Source: Algoriphagus chordae
Lineage (GTDB): Bacteria; Bacteroidota; Bacteroidia; Cytophagales; Cyclobacteriaceae
NCBI RefSeq assembly: GCF_003254055.1
Contig: NZ_QKZT01000005.1
Coordinates: 1-64,000 of the forward strand
Length of the DNA: 64,000 nucleotides
Direction of reading: 5' to 3'
Below, in pieces: positions 54,901 to 63,892 of the stretch. Numbering within the stretch: the first letter of the stretch is position 1; each line of letters begins with the position of its first letter. The translations under genes and the position numbers were made by a program. The notes below the pieces were generated by a model. The model was given only the letters and a program-made list of their open reading frames with translations. It made no database searches and was not told the DNA's origin.

Positions 54901-55524
54901 AAGGAGAAACTCGATAAAATTGGGCCAATCAACCCTATGGCGATGGAGGCTTATGATGAGATCAAGGTTCGATTTGACTTTATCACTACACAGAAAGAAG
55001 ACCTGCTCAAAGCCAAGGAATCTCTGCTTACTACCATCAAGGAAATCGATCAGGTAGCGAAGGAGACATTTTTGGATGCCTTTGCCAAGATCAAGGAGAA
55101 CTTTGTAAAAGTATTCCGCTCGCTCTTTACCGAGCAGGATGATTGCGATTTGATCTTGGTAGATCCAAGCAACCCACTGGAATCTGCCATAGAGATTTTG
55201 GCCAAGCCAAAAGGCAAGCGTCCACTAAGTATCAATCAGCTTTCTGGAGGAGAAAAGACACTAACGGCCACTTCCCTACTCTTTTCAATTTATCTGCTGA
55301 AGCCTGCTCCATTCTGTATTTTTGATGAGGTAGATGCACCGCTGGATGATGCCAATATTGACAAGTTCAATACCATCATCCAGAAGTTCAGTACCGAATC
55401 CCAGTTTATCATCGTGACACATAACAAGCGCACCATGGCCAGTACAGATATTATTTATGGCATTACCATGATTGAAGCGGGAGTTTCCAGGGTAGTTCCG
55501 GTGGATTTGAGGGAGTTGGTATAG
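51985..55524 (+). CDS. smc: Chromosome segregation protein SMC
   Basis: The 1179-residue protein is a full-length SMC. It has an N-terminal Walker A (GPNGCGKS at 31-38), long coiled coils (about 165-500 and 680-1020), a hinge at about 510-670 (WGKDIPLLSDLLTT, ending with NGKYTKRKFSISGGSVG), and the C-terminal signature LSGGEKTLTATSLLF with Walker B CIFDEVDAPLDDANI. With ScpA and ScpB, which are not adjacent here, it loads onto DNA and compacts the chromosome. It is a core gene and marks this part of the window as stable chromosome. Confidence 0.97.
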   Translation: MLLSKLEIKGFKSFGDKMVINFDKGITGVVGPNGCGKSNVVDAIRWVLGEQKTRLLRSDKMENVIFNGTKNRKASNLAEVSLTFENTKNLLPTEYTYVTITRRYYRSGDSEYQINGVTCRLKDITNLFMDTGINSNSYAIIELKMIDELLNDKNNSRRDLFEEAAGISKFKNRKKETLRKLEGTDEDLDRVEDVLFEIEKNLKSLEKQAKQASKYFEIKKDYRVASINLAKKSIEKYTKSLLETNQKIQEEGDKKLQLQTQVIDQEALLSQLKADLIQKEKLLASRQKALNEHVNKIRAFESEKKIKNERLRFLEDRSQKLREQIETDRKSNDRAGFSIRSLQQEKESAAKMLAEKEMIVSELRETYESQKLIQAEKQQAQKTINHNFESLKEKVYQLSKDIEIKQIQLSTLKQELERTSSDDSSQEASLVDFEEKIIKLKAELDDSTKGYQELKTKQEELDQKIEETNRVIEMIREELTQSSRKLDSKTNEYNLTKSLVENLEGFPEAIKFLKKNSSWGKDIPLLSDLLTTSEKYRVTIENYLDSYMNYYVVDTEAQAISAIHLLSDSARGKANFFILDHFERFKPSQNKLFANAIAATEIIEFDVKYSRLINFILDNVYIVRGDFPDFPQDTEAVLISENGKYTKRKFSISGGSVGLFEGKRIGRAKNLEKLDKEIKDLNKKVSSTRNNLDNKLSELMKLKEISYKKTLEEWQNKINAINQDFVSVRTKKEQLAELLSSNANKREDILDRIASIEESLTEIQPQLFDERAEFEAMHDELEELNESYEKESASLSEKSQAFNAENILYHQHLNRVTSLDQEIEFKQTAYEGSKERIEKSQTELSQLDTEVKSLLDNNEVKDDELIELYSEKEGIEKGVQEAEKDYYASRGLIDETDQKIRSIQKSKESYDQLIHELENAVNEIKLKMTGMKERLSVEFELDLDELMEENPEIEEEFREFAEDKLRELVSKQKEKLDKIGPINPMAMEAYDEIKVRFDFITTQKEDLLKAKESLLTTIKEIDQVAKETFLDAFAKIKENFVKVFRSLFTEQDDCDLILVDPSNPLESAIEILAKPKGKRPLSINQLSGGEKTLTATSLLFSIYLLKPAPFCIFDEVDAPLDDANIDKFNTIIQKFSTESQFIIVTHNKRTMASTDIIYGITMIEAGVSRVVPVDLRELV

Positions 55525-55536
55525 TCGTATAGAATT

Positions 55537-55668
55537 GGGCTAAAGCCCAGCAAGGATACCCATCATCAGTTAGCCTCCAGCTAAAGCCGGAGGCTGTTCA
55601 ATAATAGCATCGATTGAATAGGAATGCCATTCCACAAATTGTAAAATATCATTCATGGGCTTTAGCCC
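55537..55668. repeat. REP-like palindromic element left of the transposase gene
   Basis: Begins with the palindrome GGGCTAAAGCCC and ends with GGGCTTTAGCCC, with an internal palindrome GCCTCCAGCTAAAGCCGGAGGC. It is largely the same sequence as the element at 56219-56360. Confidence 0.85.
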
Positions 55669-55778
55669 AATCTTAACTTATCACATAAAAATTTGGATTG
55701 GAATGAAGTCCCTTCTAGCTAAATTATGATTGCTAACATGGCTTTAGCTAAATTATTTTTCACTTAAATTTTTCAATT

Positions 55779-56225
55779 ATGTCATTCGTAAAAGTTTACA
55801 TTCACCTCGTTTGGAGTACCAAAAACAGATACCCTTACCTTAATTCTAAAGAGCTTAGACTCAAAATTTGGAATCATATCCGTGAAAATGGGCATAGCAA
55901 AGGGATATTCGTGGATTTCATCAATGGCTATTCCGATCATTGCCATTGCCTTATTTCCCTTGGAGTCAATCAAACTATTGAAAAGACTCTTCAGCTTTTA
56001 AAAGGTGAATCCTCCTTTTGGATCAACAAAAACAAGTTGACTCAAAAGAAATTTGAATGGCAGGATGAATATTATGCGGTTTCAGTATCAGAATCTCAGT
56101 TGGATAAAGTTCGAGATTATATCAAAAAGCAGGAAGATCATCATCAATCCAAGACTTTCTCAGACGAATATGAGGAGTTTTTGGTCAAATTTGGTTTTCA
56201 GAAATTAAAGGATGAATTGGGCTAA
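55779..56225 (+). CDS. REP-associated tyrosine transposase (IS200-like, TnpA_REP)
   Basis: The 148-residue protein has the Y1 transposase layout: VYIHLVWSTKNRYPYL at the start, an HUH-type motif DHCHCL near 51-56 and a candidate catalytic Tyr in DYIKKQEDHH near 119. The length is typical for RAYT/IS200 enzymes without a TnpB gene. Two near-identical REP-like elements flank it, and the stop TAA falls inside the right one (GGGCTAA). RAYTs act on REP palindromes rather than spreading as ordinary insertion sequences, so this copy may move or maintain the palindromes seen here and elsewhere in the genome. Confidence 0.9.
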   Translation: MSFVKVYIHLVWSTKNRYPYLNSKELRLKIWNHIRENGHSKGIFVDFINGYSDHCHCLISLGVNQTIEKTLQLLKGESSFWINKNKLTQKKFEWQDEYYAVSVSESQLDKVRDYIKKQEDHHQSKTFSDEYEEFLVKFGFQKLKDELG

Positions 56226-56360
56226 AGCCCGGTATGGCAATCAATCATTCCTATGCCTCCAGCTAAAGCAGGAGGCTGTTCAATAATAGCATCGATTGAA
56301 TAGGAATGTGCCTATAGGCCATTCCACAAATTGTAAAATATCATTCATGGGCTTTAGCCC
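56219..56360. repeat. REP-like palindromic element right of the transposase gene
   Basis: Begins GGGCTAAAGCCC and ends GGGCTTTAGCCC, with internal GCCTCCAGCTAAAGCAGGAGGC. Compared with the left element it carries a 10-base insertion (GTGCCTATAG). The transposase gene ends inside it. Confidence 0.85.
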
Positions 56361-56385
56361 ATTTCATCGTAATTATTACTAAAGA

Positions 56386-56419
56386 AAAAAGGCTAGCTGA
56401 TAACTCAACTAGCCTTTTC
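56386..56419 (-). terminator. Intrinsic terminator for SusD pair 3
   Basis: AAAAAGGCTAG and CTAGCCTTTT form a stem with a TGATAACTCAA-type loop, 28 bases after the SusD stop on the minus strand, with a T-rich end on that strand. Confidence 0.85.
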
Positions 56420-56446
56420 AAACTAAAATATATTTTAAATTAGAGA

Positions 56447-58204
56447 TTACAAGGTTGGGTCAAATGTGCCCCCCCATCCTACATTCTGTTCCAGTTGATT
56501 ATTTCTGTCCAACACCGCTTTTTGGATAGGAAAGAAATAGTAAGTTTCAGGCAATACACTGCTCTGAACACCAGATCTTGGAACCTGTAGCACTTCATAT
56601 TTGAAATCAGTCTCAGTCAGAGAATAGCTAGAAGCAAGTTCTCTACCTACAGCCAATGAAAGCTCTGTTCCATTTTCATCTATAGCAATAGCTTCTACGC
56701 CATGTTTGGTCGCTCCATCAAGTCTATCCAACATTCTAAGTCTACGTAGATCCCAGAATCTATGCCCTTCAAAAGCGAGCTCGATATTTCTTTCAGCTAG
56801 GATAGCCTCACGAATTTCCTCACGACTAGAAGCTACTATACCATAGTTACCATCATCCCCAGCTAGGATACCTGCTCTTTCTCGGATAGCTTTTAGAATA
56901 TTCATAGCAGTAGTCATATCCCCTGTCTCATTAGCTGTTTCCGCATAATTCAACATCACCTCTGCATAGCGCATCAATACATAATCCACATCATATTGCT
57001 GAACTTCTGGTTGTAATAAGTTCAACATGCTGTTTTTTAGAATAAAGAAGCCAGTATACCTATCTAGATTCGTTGAATTAATACCAGCATTTGGATTAAT
57101 CCCAAAATCATCTAATTCATGAGCGATTCCCAGTGAAGTGTACTGTCTTTTACCTGCTTTTCCTGACACCTCGTAAATCTTACCGTTCCATACAATAGAC
57201 TGGTCAAATCGTGGGTCTCTGTTTTTCCAGTAATTTTGCAGAAACTCTTCATCAGTCATGTAATATTCGCCAGTAGGATCATTATACAATTTACCATCAA
57301 GCATAGGGTAATCTTGGATAAATTCCCAAGTAGGAGTTGCTGAGGCTGGTCCTCTACTTTCAGAACCCGGCCTTACTCCATTATCCCAATTGGCAGATTT
57401 GTTTGGATAGCTATTGATTACAGCAAATACTGTTTCTCTATTCCCTTCATCCAATGCGATTTCAGAATACACCTCTTCTAAGCCGTATCCTAGTGCTGCC
57501 AAAGATTCATATGCTTGCTTATTGACCGTGTTAGCCTCTGCCCAATAAGAATTATCAAAAGGATTGGTAGGGTTAAATTGTGGTGAAGCCTTGTATAGTA
57601 GCACCTTAGCTTTGAAGGCTAAAGCAAAACTTCCATCAATTTTACCATAGTCTGTAGATCCTGAAGTAATACTCTCAGGAAGTAAACTAATAGCCTGATC
57701 CAGGTCTTCAATTAGAAAATCATAACATTCTGCAGTAGAATTTCTAGGCACAAATAAATCATCTTCATATCTATCTTGAGGCACTTTCACATAAGGAACT
57801 CCCCCATGGTACATCACCATATTGAAGTAAGTGTAAGCTCTCATAAATAGCGCTTGACCAGTGATATTATCTTTCACGTCTTGATCTAGTCCACCATCTG
57901 CTACATCTTGAATCGCTTGATTGATCAAACGAATTCTTGAGTAATTCCAATCTTTGTAAGCCGAATTAGAAATTGTAATACGATCAGCATACCAGTCAAT
58001 TCCAGCTATTTGCTGGCTTGATCTATCAGCACCCGTATTCCAATTTCCAAACATGCCGTATAAATTGGCCATGTATGCATTGGCTAAGTTAGGATCACTC
58101 CATACCAATTCTGGGCTGTAATGCTCAATATCTTCAATCTCAAGAAGATCTGAACAGCCAGTGGAAAGCACAATAAATCCGAATATATATAGTAATCTTT
58201 TCAT
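56447..58204 (-). CDS. SusD/RagB-family lipoprotein, pair 3
   Basis: The start at 58204 (MKRLLYIFGFIVLSTGCSDL) is chosen over a longer frame because it begins a lipoprotein signal with Cys near 17. The 585-residue product has the usual SusD plan: an N-terminal segment with SPELVWSDPNLANAYMANLY, TPR helices, and a C-terminal region with DYVLMRYAEVMLNYAETANE and LAFEGHRFWDLRRLRM (the SusD RxxELxFEGxRxxDLxR-type motif). It is the partner of the SusC gene encoded upstream, 10 bases away. Substrate unknown. Confidence 0.93.
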   Translation of the reverse strand: MKRLLYIFGFIVLSTGCSDLLEIEDIEHYSPELVWSDPNLANAYMANLYGMFGNWNTGADRSSQQIAGIDWYADRITISNSAYKDWNYSRIRLINQAIQDVADGGLDQDVKDNITGQALFMRAYTYFNMVMYHGGVPYVKVPQDRYEDDLFVPRNSTAECYDFLIEDLDQAISLLPESITSGSTDYGKIDGSFALAFKAKVLLYKASPQFNPTNPFDNSYWAEANTVNKQAYESLAALGYGLEEVYSEIALDEGNRETVFAVINSYPNKSANWDNGVRPGSESRGPASATPTWEFIQDYPMLDGKLYNDPTGEYYMTDEEFLQNYWKNRDPRFDQSIVWNGKIYEVSGKAGKRQYTSLGIAHELDDFGINPNAGINSTNLDRYTGFFILKNSMLNLLQPEVQQYDVDYVLMRYAEVMLNYAETANETGDMTTAMNILKAIRERAGILAGDDGNYGIVASSREEIREAILAERNIELAFEGHRFWDLRRLRMLDRLDGATKHGVEAIAIDENGTELSLAVGRELASSYSLTETDFKYEVLQVPRSGVQSSVLPETYYFFPIQKAVLDRNNQLEQNVGWGGTFDPTL

Positions 58205-58214
58205 TGTCGTTTCT

Positions 58215-61200
58215 TTAAAATTTAACATCAAGACCAAGAGTAAATGATCTCATCAGAGGGAAAGAATCATAATTCTTTTGCTCTGGATCGTGAAACTCTT
58301 TTACCTCTGAGATTGAGAACAAATTGGTGCCGTTGAAGAATACCTTAGCACTCAAGATATTTAGTTTTGAAAGCAACTTAGTCGGTATGTTATAGCCCAC
58401 ATTTAAGTTCTTCAGACGTAGATATGCTCCGTTTTTGATCCAAAAAGAAGTAGATCCTGTACCTGACTCATACCAGTTTTGACCTACCGGGCGTGGATAG
58501 GCTGCATCCGGATTCTCTGGAGTCCATACATCATCAGCCCAAATAGGATAATAAGGTCTAATAGATCCACCATGCTGTCTCATACCAGCACCTTCCTGAT
58601 TGCTAATAATTCTGTCATACACCCCAACTCCTTGGAAATGCGCATTTACAGAAAAATTATTCCAATCTACATTAAAGCCAAAGCCATAATTTATACGAGG
58701 AATAGCGTTGTTTGAAAGCAACTGAAAGTCATTTCCATCGATTTTGCCGTCAGGCCCATCAGAATAGCCATCGCCTCTGATATCTTCAAAGTAAAGTCCG
58801 CCCAAGTATGGATCTCTGCCATATTGTGTCAAGCCTGTTTCTAAGATAGAATTCAACTGCTCCTGAGTTCTGATGATCCCCATAGAACGTAAACCAAAAA
58901 TTCTTCCGCTAGACTGACCTATCTGTGACTCCATTTCTCTATTTCCACCTGGAAGATAAATTGGATCCTGATCTATTTTATCCCACTGATCTCGAGCATA
59001 ACCTAGGTTACCATAGACAGAATACTTAAGCTTTCCGCCTGCAACCTGATCTCTCCAAAGCAGCGCTAGTTCGCCACCTTTCCAAGATCTCTCCGCATAG
59101 TTCTCAGGAGCTAACGACTGTCCATAATTATCAGGAAGTGTCACTAATCTTGAGCCTAGAATATTAACTTCTTGCTTGTAAAATGCATCAATAGAACCAG
59201 ATAGTCTGGTGTCAATCAACTCAAAGTCTAAACCCACATTATAGGTAGTTGAAGTAGCCCATGTCAAATTAGGGTTTGGAGTAGACCCAGGATAAATACT
59301 AGTATATAGCTGATCACCGAAAATATAACTACCACCATTGCTGTAGGTATTTACATAGGAGAAAGGACTTATTCTATTATTATATACATCCAGATCGTTA
59401 CCAGTGGTACCGTAGGACATTCTCAACTTCAAGTCATCCAACCAATTAGAACTACCAGACATAAAATCCTCCGAGGCTATTCTCCATGCGGCAGATACAG
59501 AAGGGAAAAATCCCCATCGACTCTCTTTCGGGAAAAGCGTGTTACCATCGTATCTAAAGGAAAACTCAGCGATATATTTCTCATCAAAGTTGTAGTTAGC
59601 TCTACCAATCAATGACTGTCTCGCCCCTATATCTTCCCAACCTCTACCATACCTACGCTCAGCATCCTGAGAATACACGAAATCCTGATCCAAATTAGTT
59701 ACTGGATCCTCAGCTTTGGAGTAAGCACCATAAGCACCATTTTCAGCTTGCTCATAGACGAGCATTGCAGTGATCCCATGCTTATCGAAGGTTTTGTTGT
59801 AATTCAAAAACCAGTTGAACTGATAGCTCCAACCTGTTTCTAACTCATAACTCAAGAACTCTTGGTTCTGGCTAAAATTAAAAATGTTGTAATTATTTGG
59901 ATCTGGTGCAGCCGGGATAAATCTATTTCCGTCAGGATCTGCCTGAGTAAATACATAGTTTTTCTGATACGTTAGATACTTCTTACGCATGTAATCGGTA
60001 GCCAGGTAATTACCTGTCACCCGCGTAGATAAACCATCTACCAAATCACTCAAATCTACATTTAGGGAGAGAATTGAGTTGACCTGACGCTTTCTAGTCT
60101 TGATATATCGGTCACCAACGATCTGGTCAATTACAGACCAAGCTTGCCAGCTACCCATAGGAGTTTGTAGTGGAAAGTCTGTTACATGATCAGCCGGTGT
60201 TCCATCTGCCTCAGTGTAGTAAGGGTAAACCTTAGGCCAGTTGAAACTAACTCGATAAAGATCGGATACATCATAATCATCATCCCCAGAAAATGGCCAG
60301 TAGAAACGATCATGATTCTGCTGGTTAGCTGAAACATTTAGATCTAAGGTTATTCTATCTGTGATTTTTGCCGATACATTCGTCCGCATGTTAAACTTGC
60401 CATGATCAACACTTTTATAAGCGCCTTCTTCGCCCAAAAAGCTCAACATAGAGTAATAAGTGATTTTATCATTTCCTCCAGTTACACTCAAAATGTAATT
60501 TTGACTAGATGGAGTTTGCCAGATAAAATCATTCACGTTATAGCTTCTATCTTCAAAATAAGCGAATTCCTCAGGGCCATTAGGCTGAGTGGTTCCCAAA
60601 AACTCTGCTACTCGATTCTGATAAATCAATTCATCCGTGGCTGTAGTTTTATCAGATAGCAGTTCTTGGGTGGGATTGTAGGTCGTAAAGGAGGTCTGAA
60701 GCCCAATCGTCATCTTTTGTTCCTTACCTCTCTTGGTCGTTACCAGAACCACTCCATTGCCTGCTCGAGAACCATAAATGGAAGCAGATGCAGCATCCTT
60801 TAGGAAACTAAGGTTATCAACTTCATTAGCATTAAGCGCATCAAAAGCATCCTTATCTCTCACAATTCCATCTATTACGTACAAAGGATCACCAAAACTT
60901 CCTCTAATACGAATAGAAGAAGAAGCTCCTGAAAGCCCAGAGGTTCCAGTGACATTTACGCCTGGAGCTCTACCCGCAAGCGTATTTGATAGATTAGAAG
61001 CAGGAATATCATTGATTTCATCTGTCTTTACAGCTGTGATAGCTCCTGTCAGGTTCACTTTTTTCTGTGTACCATAACCTACCACGATGATTTCGTCCAG
61101 GGACTGCGTGTCCTCACCTAGTGTCACATTAATGATACTTTGGCTACCGATCTCGATAGTCTGGCTTTCATATCCAATAAATGAAAAAACCAATGTAGCA

Positions 61201-61487
61201 CCTTCGGGTGCATCAATGGAGAAATTACCATCAACGTCTGTGACGGTACCAGTGGTAGTTCCCTGCACGGTGATCGTAACACCAGGCATAGGGATCTGAT
61301 TTTCATCTACCACCGTCCCCTTTACTAAAGCATCATTAGCAATCCTTTCATTCAAGGGGCTTGGAGCAATTATGCTGGCCATACTCTCGCTGGCCGATAT
61401 GGTGCTTAACAAGAAGCACTGAACTAACAGCATAAGAAATGTTAATTTCCTGCTGGTAATTCTATTAATCAGTAACTTTGAATTCAT
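58215..61487 (-). CDS. SusC/RagA-family TonB-dependent transporter, pair 3
   Basis: The start at 61487 (MNSKLLINRITSRKLTFLML) is preferred because it begins the signal peptide; the longer frame has no support. The 1090-residue product has a carboxypeptidase-regulatory-like domain (VKGTVVDENQIPMPGVTITV), the TonB-box region IIVVGYGTQKKVNLTGAITA, a plug and a large barrel ending RSFTLGLDVKF. There is no STN domain. The SusD partner follows after 10 bases. No regulator gene and no glycosidase are adjacent, so the glycan cannot be named. Confidence 0.93.
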   Translation of the reverse strand: MNSKLLINRITSRKLTFLMLLVQCFLLSTISASESMASIIAPSPLNERIANDALVKGTVVDENQIPMPGVTITVQGTTTGTVTDVDGNFSIDAPEGATLVFSFIGYESQTIEIGSQSIINVTLGEDTQSLDEIIVVGYGTQKKVNLTGAITAVKTDEINDIPASNLSNTLAGRAPGVNVTGTSGLSGASSSIRIRGSFGDPLYVIDGIVRDKDAFDALNANEVDNLSFLKDAASASIYGSRAGNGVVLVTTKRGKEQKMTIGLQTSFTTYNPTQELLSDKTTATDELIYQNRVAEFLGTTQPNGPEEFAYFEDRSYNVNDFIWQTPSSQNYILSVTGGNDKITYYSMLSFLGEEGAYKSVDHGKFNMRTNVSAKITDRITLDLNVSANQQNHDRFYWPFSGDDDYDVSDLYRVSFNWPKVYPYYTEADGTPADHVTDFPLQTPMGSWQAWSVIDQIVGDRYIKTRKRQVNSILSLNVDLSDLVDGLSTRVTGNYLATDYMRKKYLTYQKNYVFTQADPDGNRFIPAAPDPNNYNIFNFSQNQEFLSYELETGWSYQFNWFLNYNKTFDKHGITAMLVYEQAENGAYGAYSKAEDPVTNLDQDFVYSQDAERRYGRGWEDIGARQSLIGRANYNFDEKYIAEFSFRYDGNTLFPKESRWGFFPSVSAAWRIASEDFMSGSSNWLDDLKLRMSYGTTGNDLDVYNNRISPFSYVNTYSNGGSYIFGDQLYTSIYPGSTPNPNLTWATSTTYNVGLDFELIDTRLSGSIDAFYKQEVNILGSRLVTLPDNYGQSLAPENYAERSWKGGELALLWRDQVAGGKLKYSVYGNLGYARDQWDKIDQDPIYLPGGNREMESQIGQSSGRIFGLRSMGIIRTQEQLNSILETGLTQYGRDPYLGGLYFEDIRGDGYSDGPDGKIDGNDFQLLSNNAIPRINYGFGFNVDWNNFSVNAHFQGVGVYDRIISNQEGAGMRQHGGSIRPYYPIWADDVWTPENPDAAYPRPVGQNWYESGTGSTSFWIKNGAYLRLKNLNVGYNIPTKLLSKLNILSAKVFFNGTNLFSISEVKEFHDPEQKNYDSFPLMRSFTLGLDVKF

Positions 61488-62191
61488 AATAGTTCTGTTT
61501 ATAGATAATAATATGTTGTCTGTACACAATCGGATCATTGATCATCACTGCACCGCAAAATCCAGTTTTGATTGATGGTCCTTTTGTATTTTTCGCTCTT
61601 TATCTCTTCATAGGCAAATAGTTAGGTGAATAATACGAGTTAATGGTTTTCTGAAATTTGAAAAAGATGGCAAGTAAGAGCCTTAGCCCCAACCATTAAA
61701 ATATAGTTCTTGTCAATCTTGAATCTGTGGGTTTACAGCAGTTATAAAACCTAAAATCCTCTAATCCGATTAGTACAATCCTAGATCTAAAATATCAGTA
61801 TTTACAGATTAAATATGGCTTATTTCTCTAAGTTCACTAAAATTTTCAATTAACCATCTAGGATTTCAAGATTTTTTATAAATGGTGAGAAATGAGATTT
61901 CAGATTGTCCGCAAGGATATTTGCGTGAAATCAATGATGCGAATAGAGCGGTTGAAAAATTAGGGAATGAGGATTATGATAGAGGAATTTTTGGTCGCTA
62001 AAAAGAAAAAGTGATGACCAGAGAAGTGCCCACGACCAAGCTACCATTGAATTACTGTTTGTACAAGCAAATACAAAAACATGCAGTTTTTGTGGCAGGA
62101 CTTGTTGATCCTTACTAAAAAAATACAGGAATCATTGGTAGATTATTATTAAGAAATTTAAGGGTAATGTATTTGATGGCTATATTCGTGA
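61488..62191. other. Intergenic region with a 39-codon unexplained open frame
   Basis: The stretch separates divergent genes. It contains a short frame at 61882-62001 (MVRNEISDCPQGYLREINDA, ending RGIFGR) that I do not recognise and that may be a remnant. The promoters of SusC pair 3 and of the membrane-desulfurase gene should lie at either end. No other structure is visible. Confidence 0.5.
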
Positions 62192-63892
62192 ATGGACTCA
62201 TTTAGACTCAGCATTTTTGATTTGTTTGGAGCAATTATTCCTGGAATCCCTATGCTGATTCTTATAATCAGCCTATTTGATAAATCACCAACCAATATTC
62301 TAAACTTGATTGAGAGAACAGAAAATCTCTCACTTAGCACTTCTCTTCTCGCACTTCTTTTCGCCTATTTGATTGGTTTTTCTACTCAATACTTGTCCTA
62401 TGAAGTATTTAAGCAACTTGTTCCACTTTGGGGTAAAAAAAGAACAAAATGTTTTCCTATTAGTTTTGGAAAAAGGGGCGAAGAAGTCTCATTGATAAGA
62501 GAAAAAGCTCCTGAAAATTACAAAGTACTGAATACATTTTTTGCGCACAGAACCATGTGCTATAATGGATTCTTTTCCCTTTCTCTTTTTGGTATTGGTA
62601 TTTCAATTTCGAACTTCGTTAAAGGAGGGCTTTCCGCGGATGTCCTTGGATTAACTTTTATATCCTTAATATTTTCGTTTATACTATTAAGAAGAGCCGT
62701 TAGCTTTCATGAATGGAGTCATGATCTGATTACTGATTCTACGTTTATCATTAAGAAAATAAAAAAAAAATTGACTGATTCACCAATTTACCTAGATTAT
62801 GCCTCTACCACCCCCCTCGATCCACGTGTCTTTGAGGCAATGAGGCCATACTTTATGGAGGATTATGGAAATGCTGCAAGTAACACGCATACCTATGGAG
62901 AAAGGGCTTCCATAGCTGTCAAGGAATCAAGGAAAATTATAGCTGACACAATTCATGCAATTCCAGAAGAGATACACTTTACATCTGGAGCAACTGAAGC
63001 TATAAACCTGGCATTAAAGGGCGCATTCCTCAATTATGGACATCAAAAACCTCATATTATAACAGTACAAACAGAGCATAAAGCAGTTTTGGACACATGT
63101 GCATATTTAGAAGAAATTGGAGCGGACGTTACTTACTTATCAGTCAATTCTGATGGACTTGTCGATATAGAACAACTTGAATCTAGTATTAGAAAAGACA
63201 CCCTATTAGTTAGCATTATGTACGCTAACAATGAAACCGGAGTATTACATGATATTCAAAGAATTGGGAAGATCTGTAAATCCAACCAAGTATTATTCTT
63301 CACGGATGCCACACAGGCATTTGGGAAAATCCCACTAAACGTTTTAGAACAATCCATCGATATGCTTTGCTTTAGCGCTCATAAGATATATGGTCCAAAA
63401 GGAGTCGGCGGGCTATATGTCAAAAAAGGCATAAAACTTACTCCACAAATACATGGAGGTGGTCATGAGTTTGGACTTCGATCTGGCACACTCAATGTTC
63501 CAGGAATCGTGGGTCTAGCAAAAGCAATTCAACTTTGCCAATCAGAAATGGAGGAGGTAAGTACCCGCTTGGAAAAGATCCGTGATGACTTTGAAGAAGA
63601 AATGGAGAAGGCAGGAAAAATTAAGGTAAACGGAAAAAATGCTCCCAGACTACCTCACTTCAGTAACTTCCAATTACTAAATGAAGAGGCAGAATCATTT
63701 ATCCTCAGAAATAGAAATAAACTCGCTGTAGCTCAGGGGTCAGCTTGTAATTCGGCTTTGATTCAGCCTTCACATGTTTTGAAAGCTATGGGGCTGAGTG
63801 ACCAAGATGCGGAGAATTCGATAAGGATTAGTTGGGGAAATGGATCAAATTCGAAAACCTTGGAAAAATCAGAAATCGAAATATTATTTTAA
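62192..63892 (+). CDS. Membrane protein fused to IscS-like cysteine desulfurase
   Basis: Residues 1-190 hold four membrane helices, at about 10-28, 48-68, 124-142 and 148-168 (LFGAIIPGIPMLILIISLF, SLLALLFAYLIGFSTQYLSY, GFFSLSLFGIGISISNFV, VLGLTFISLIFSFILL). Residues 198-560 are a complete cysteine desulfurase: IYLDYASTTPLDPRV, TSGATEAINLALKGAF, His296 in TEHKAV, Asp372 in FTDATQAFGK, the PLP Lys398 in SAHKIYGPKGVGG, and catalytic Cys519 in QGSACNSALIQPS. IscS/NifS/DndA enzymes are normally about 390-400 residues, soluble and not fused. The junction is a run of ten A (62761-62770), after which TTG 62771 could start a free desulfurase. Membrane-bound sulfur delivery to tRNA, Fe-S clusters or DNA is inferred. 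Confidence 0.9.
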   Translation: MDSFRLSIFDLFGAIIPGIPMLILIISLFDKSPTNILNLIERTENLSLSTSLLALLFAYLIGFSTQYLSYEVFKQLVPLWGKKRTKCFPISFGKRGEEVSLIREKAPENYKVLNTFFAHRTMCYNGFFSLSLFGIGISISNFVKGGLSADVLGLTFISLIFSFILLRRAVSFHEWSHDLITDSTFIIKKIKKKLTDSPIYLDYASTTPLDPRVFEAMRPYFMEDYGNAASNTHTYGERASIAVKESRKIIADTIHAIPEEIHFTSGATEAINLALKGAFLNYGHQKPHIITVQTEHKAVLDTCAYLEEIGADVTYLSVNSDGLVDIEQLESSIRKDTLLVSIMYANNETGVLHDIQRIGKICKSNQVLFFTDATQAFGKIPLNVLEQSIDMLCFSAHKIYGPKGVGGLYVKKGIKLTPQIHGGGHEFGLRSGTLNVPGIVGLAKAIQLCQSEMEEVSTRLEKIRDDFEEEMEKAGKIKVNGKNAPRLPHFSNFQLLNEEAESFILRNRNKLAVAQGSACNSALIQPSHVLKAMGLSDQDAENSIRISWGNGSNSKTLEKSEIEILF

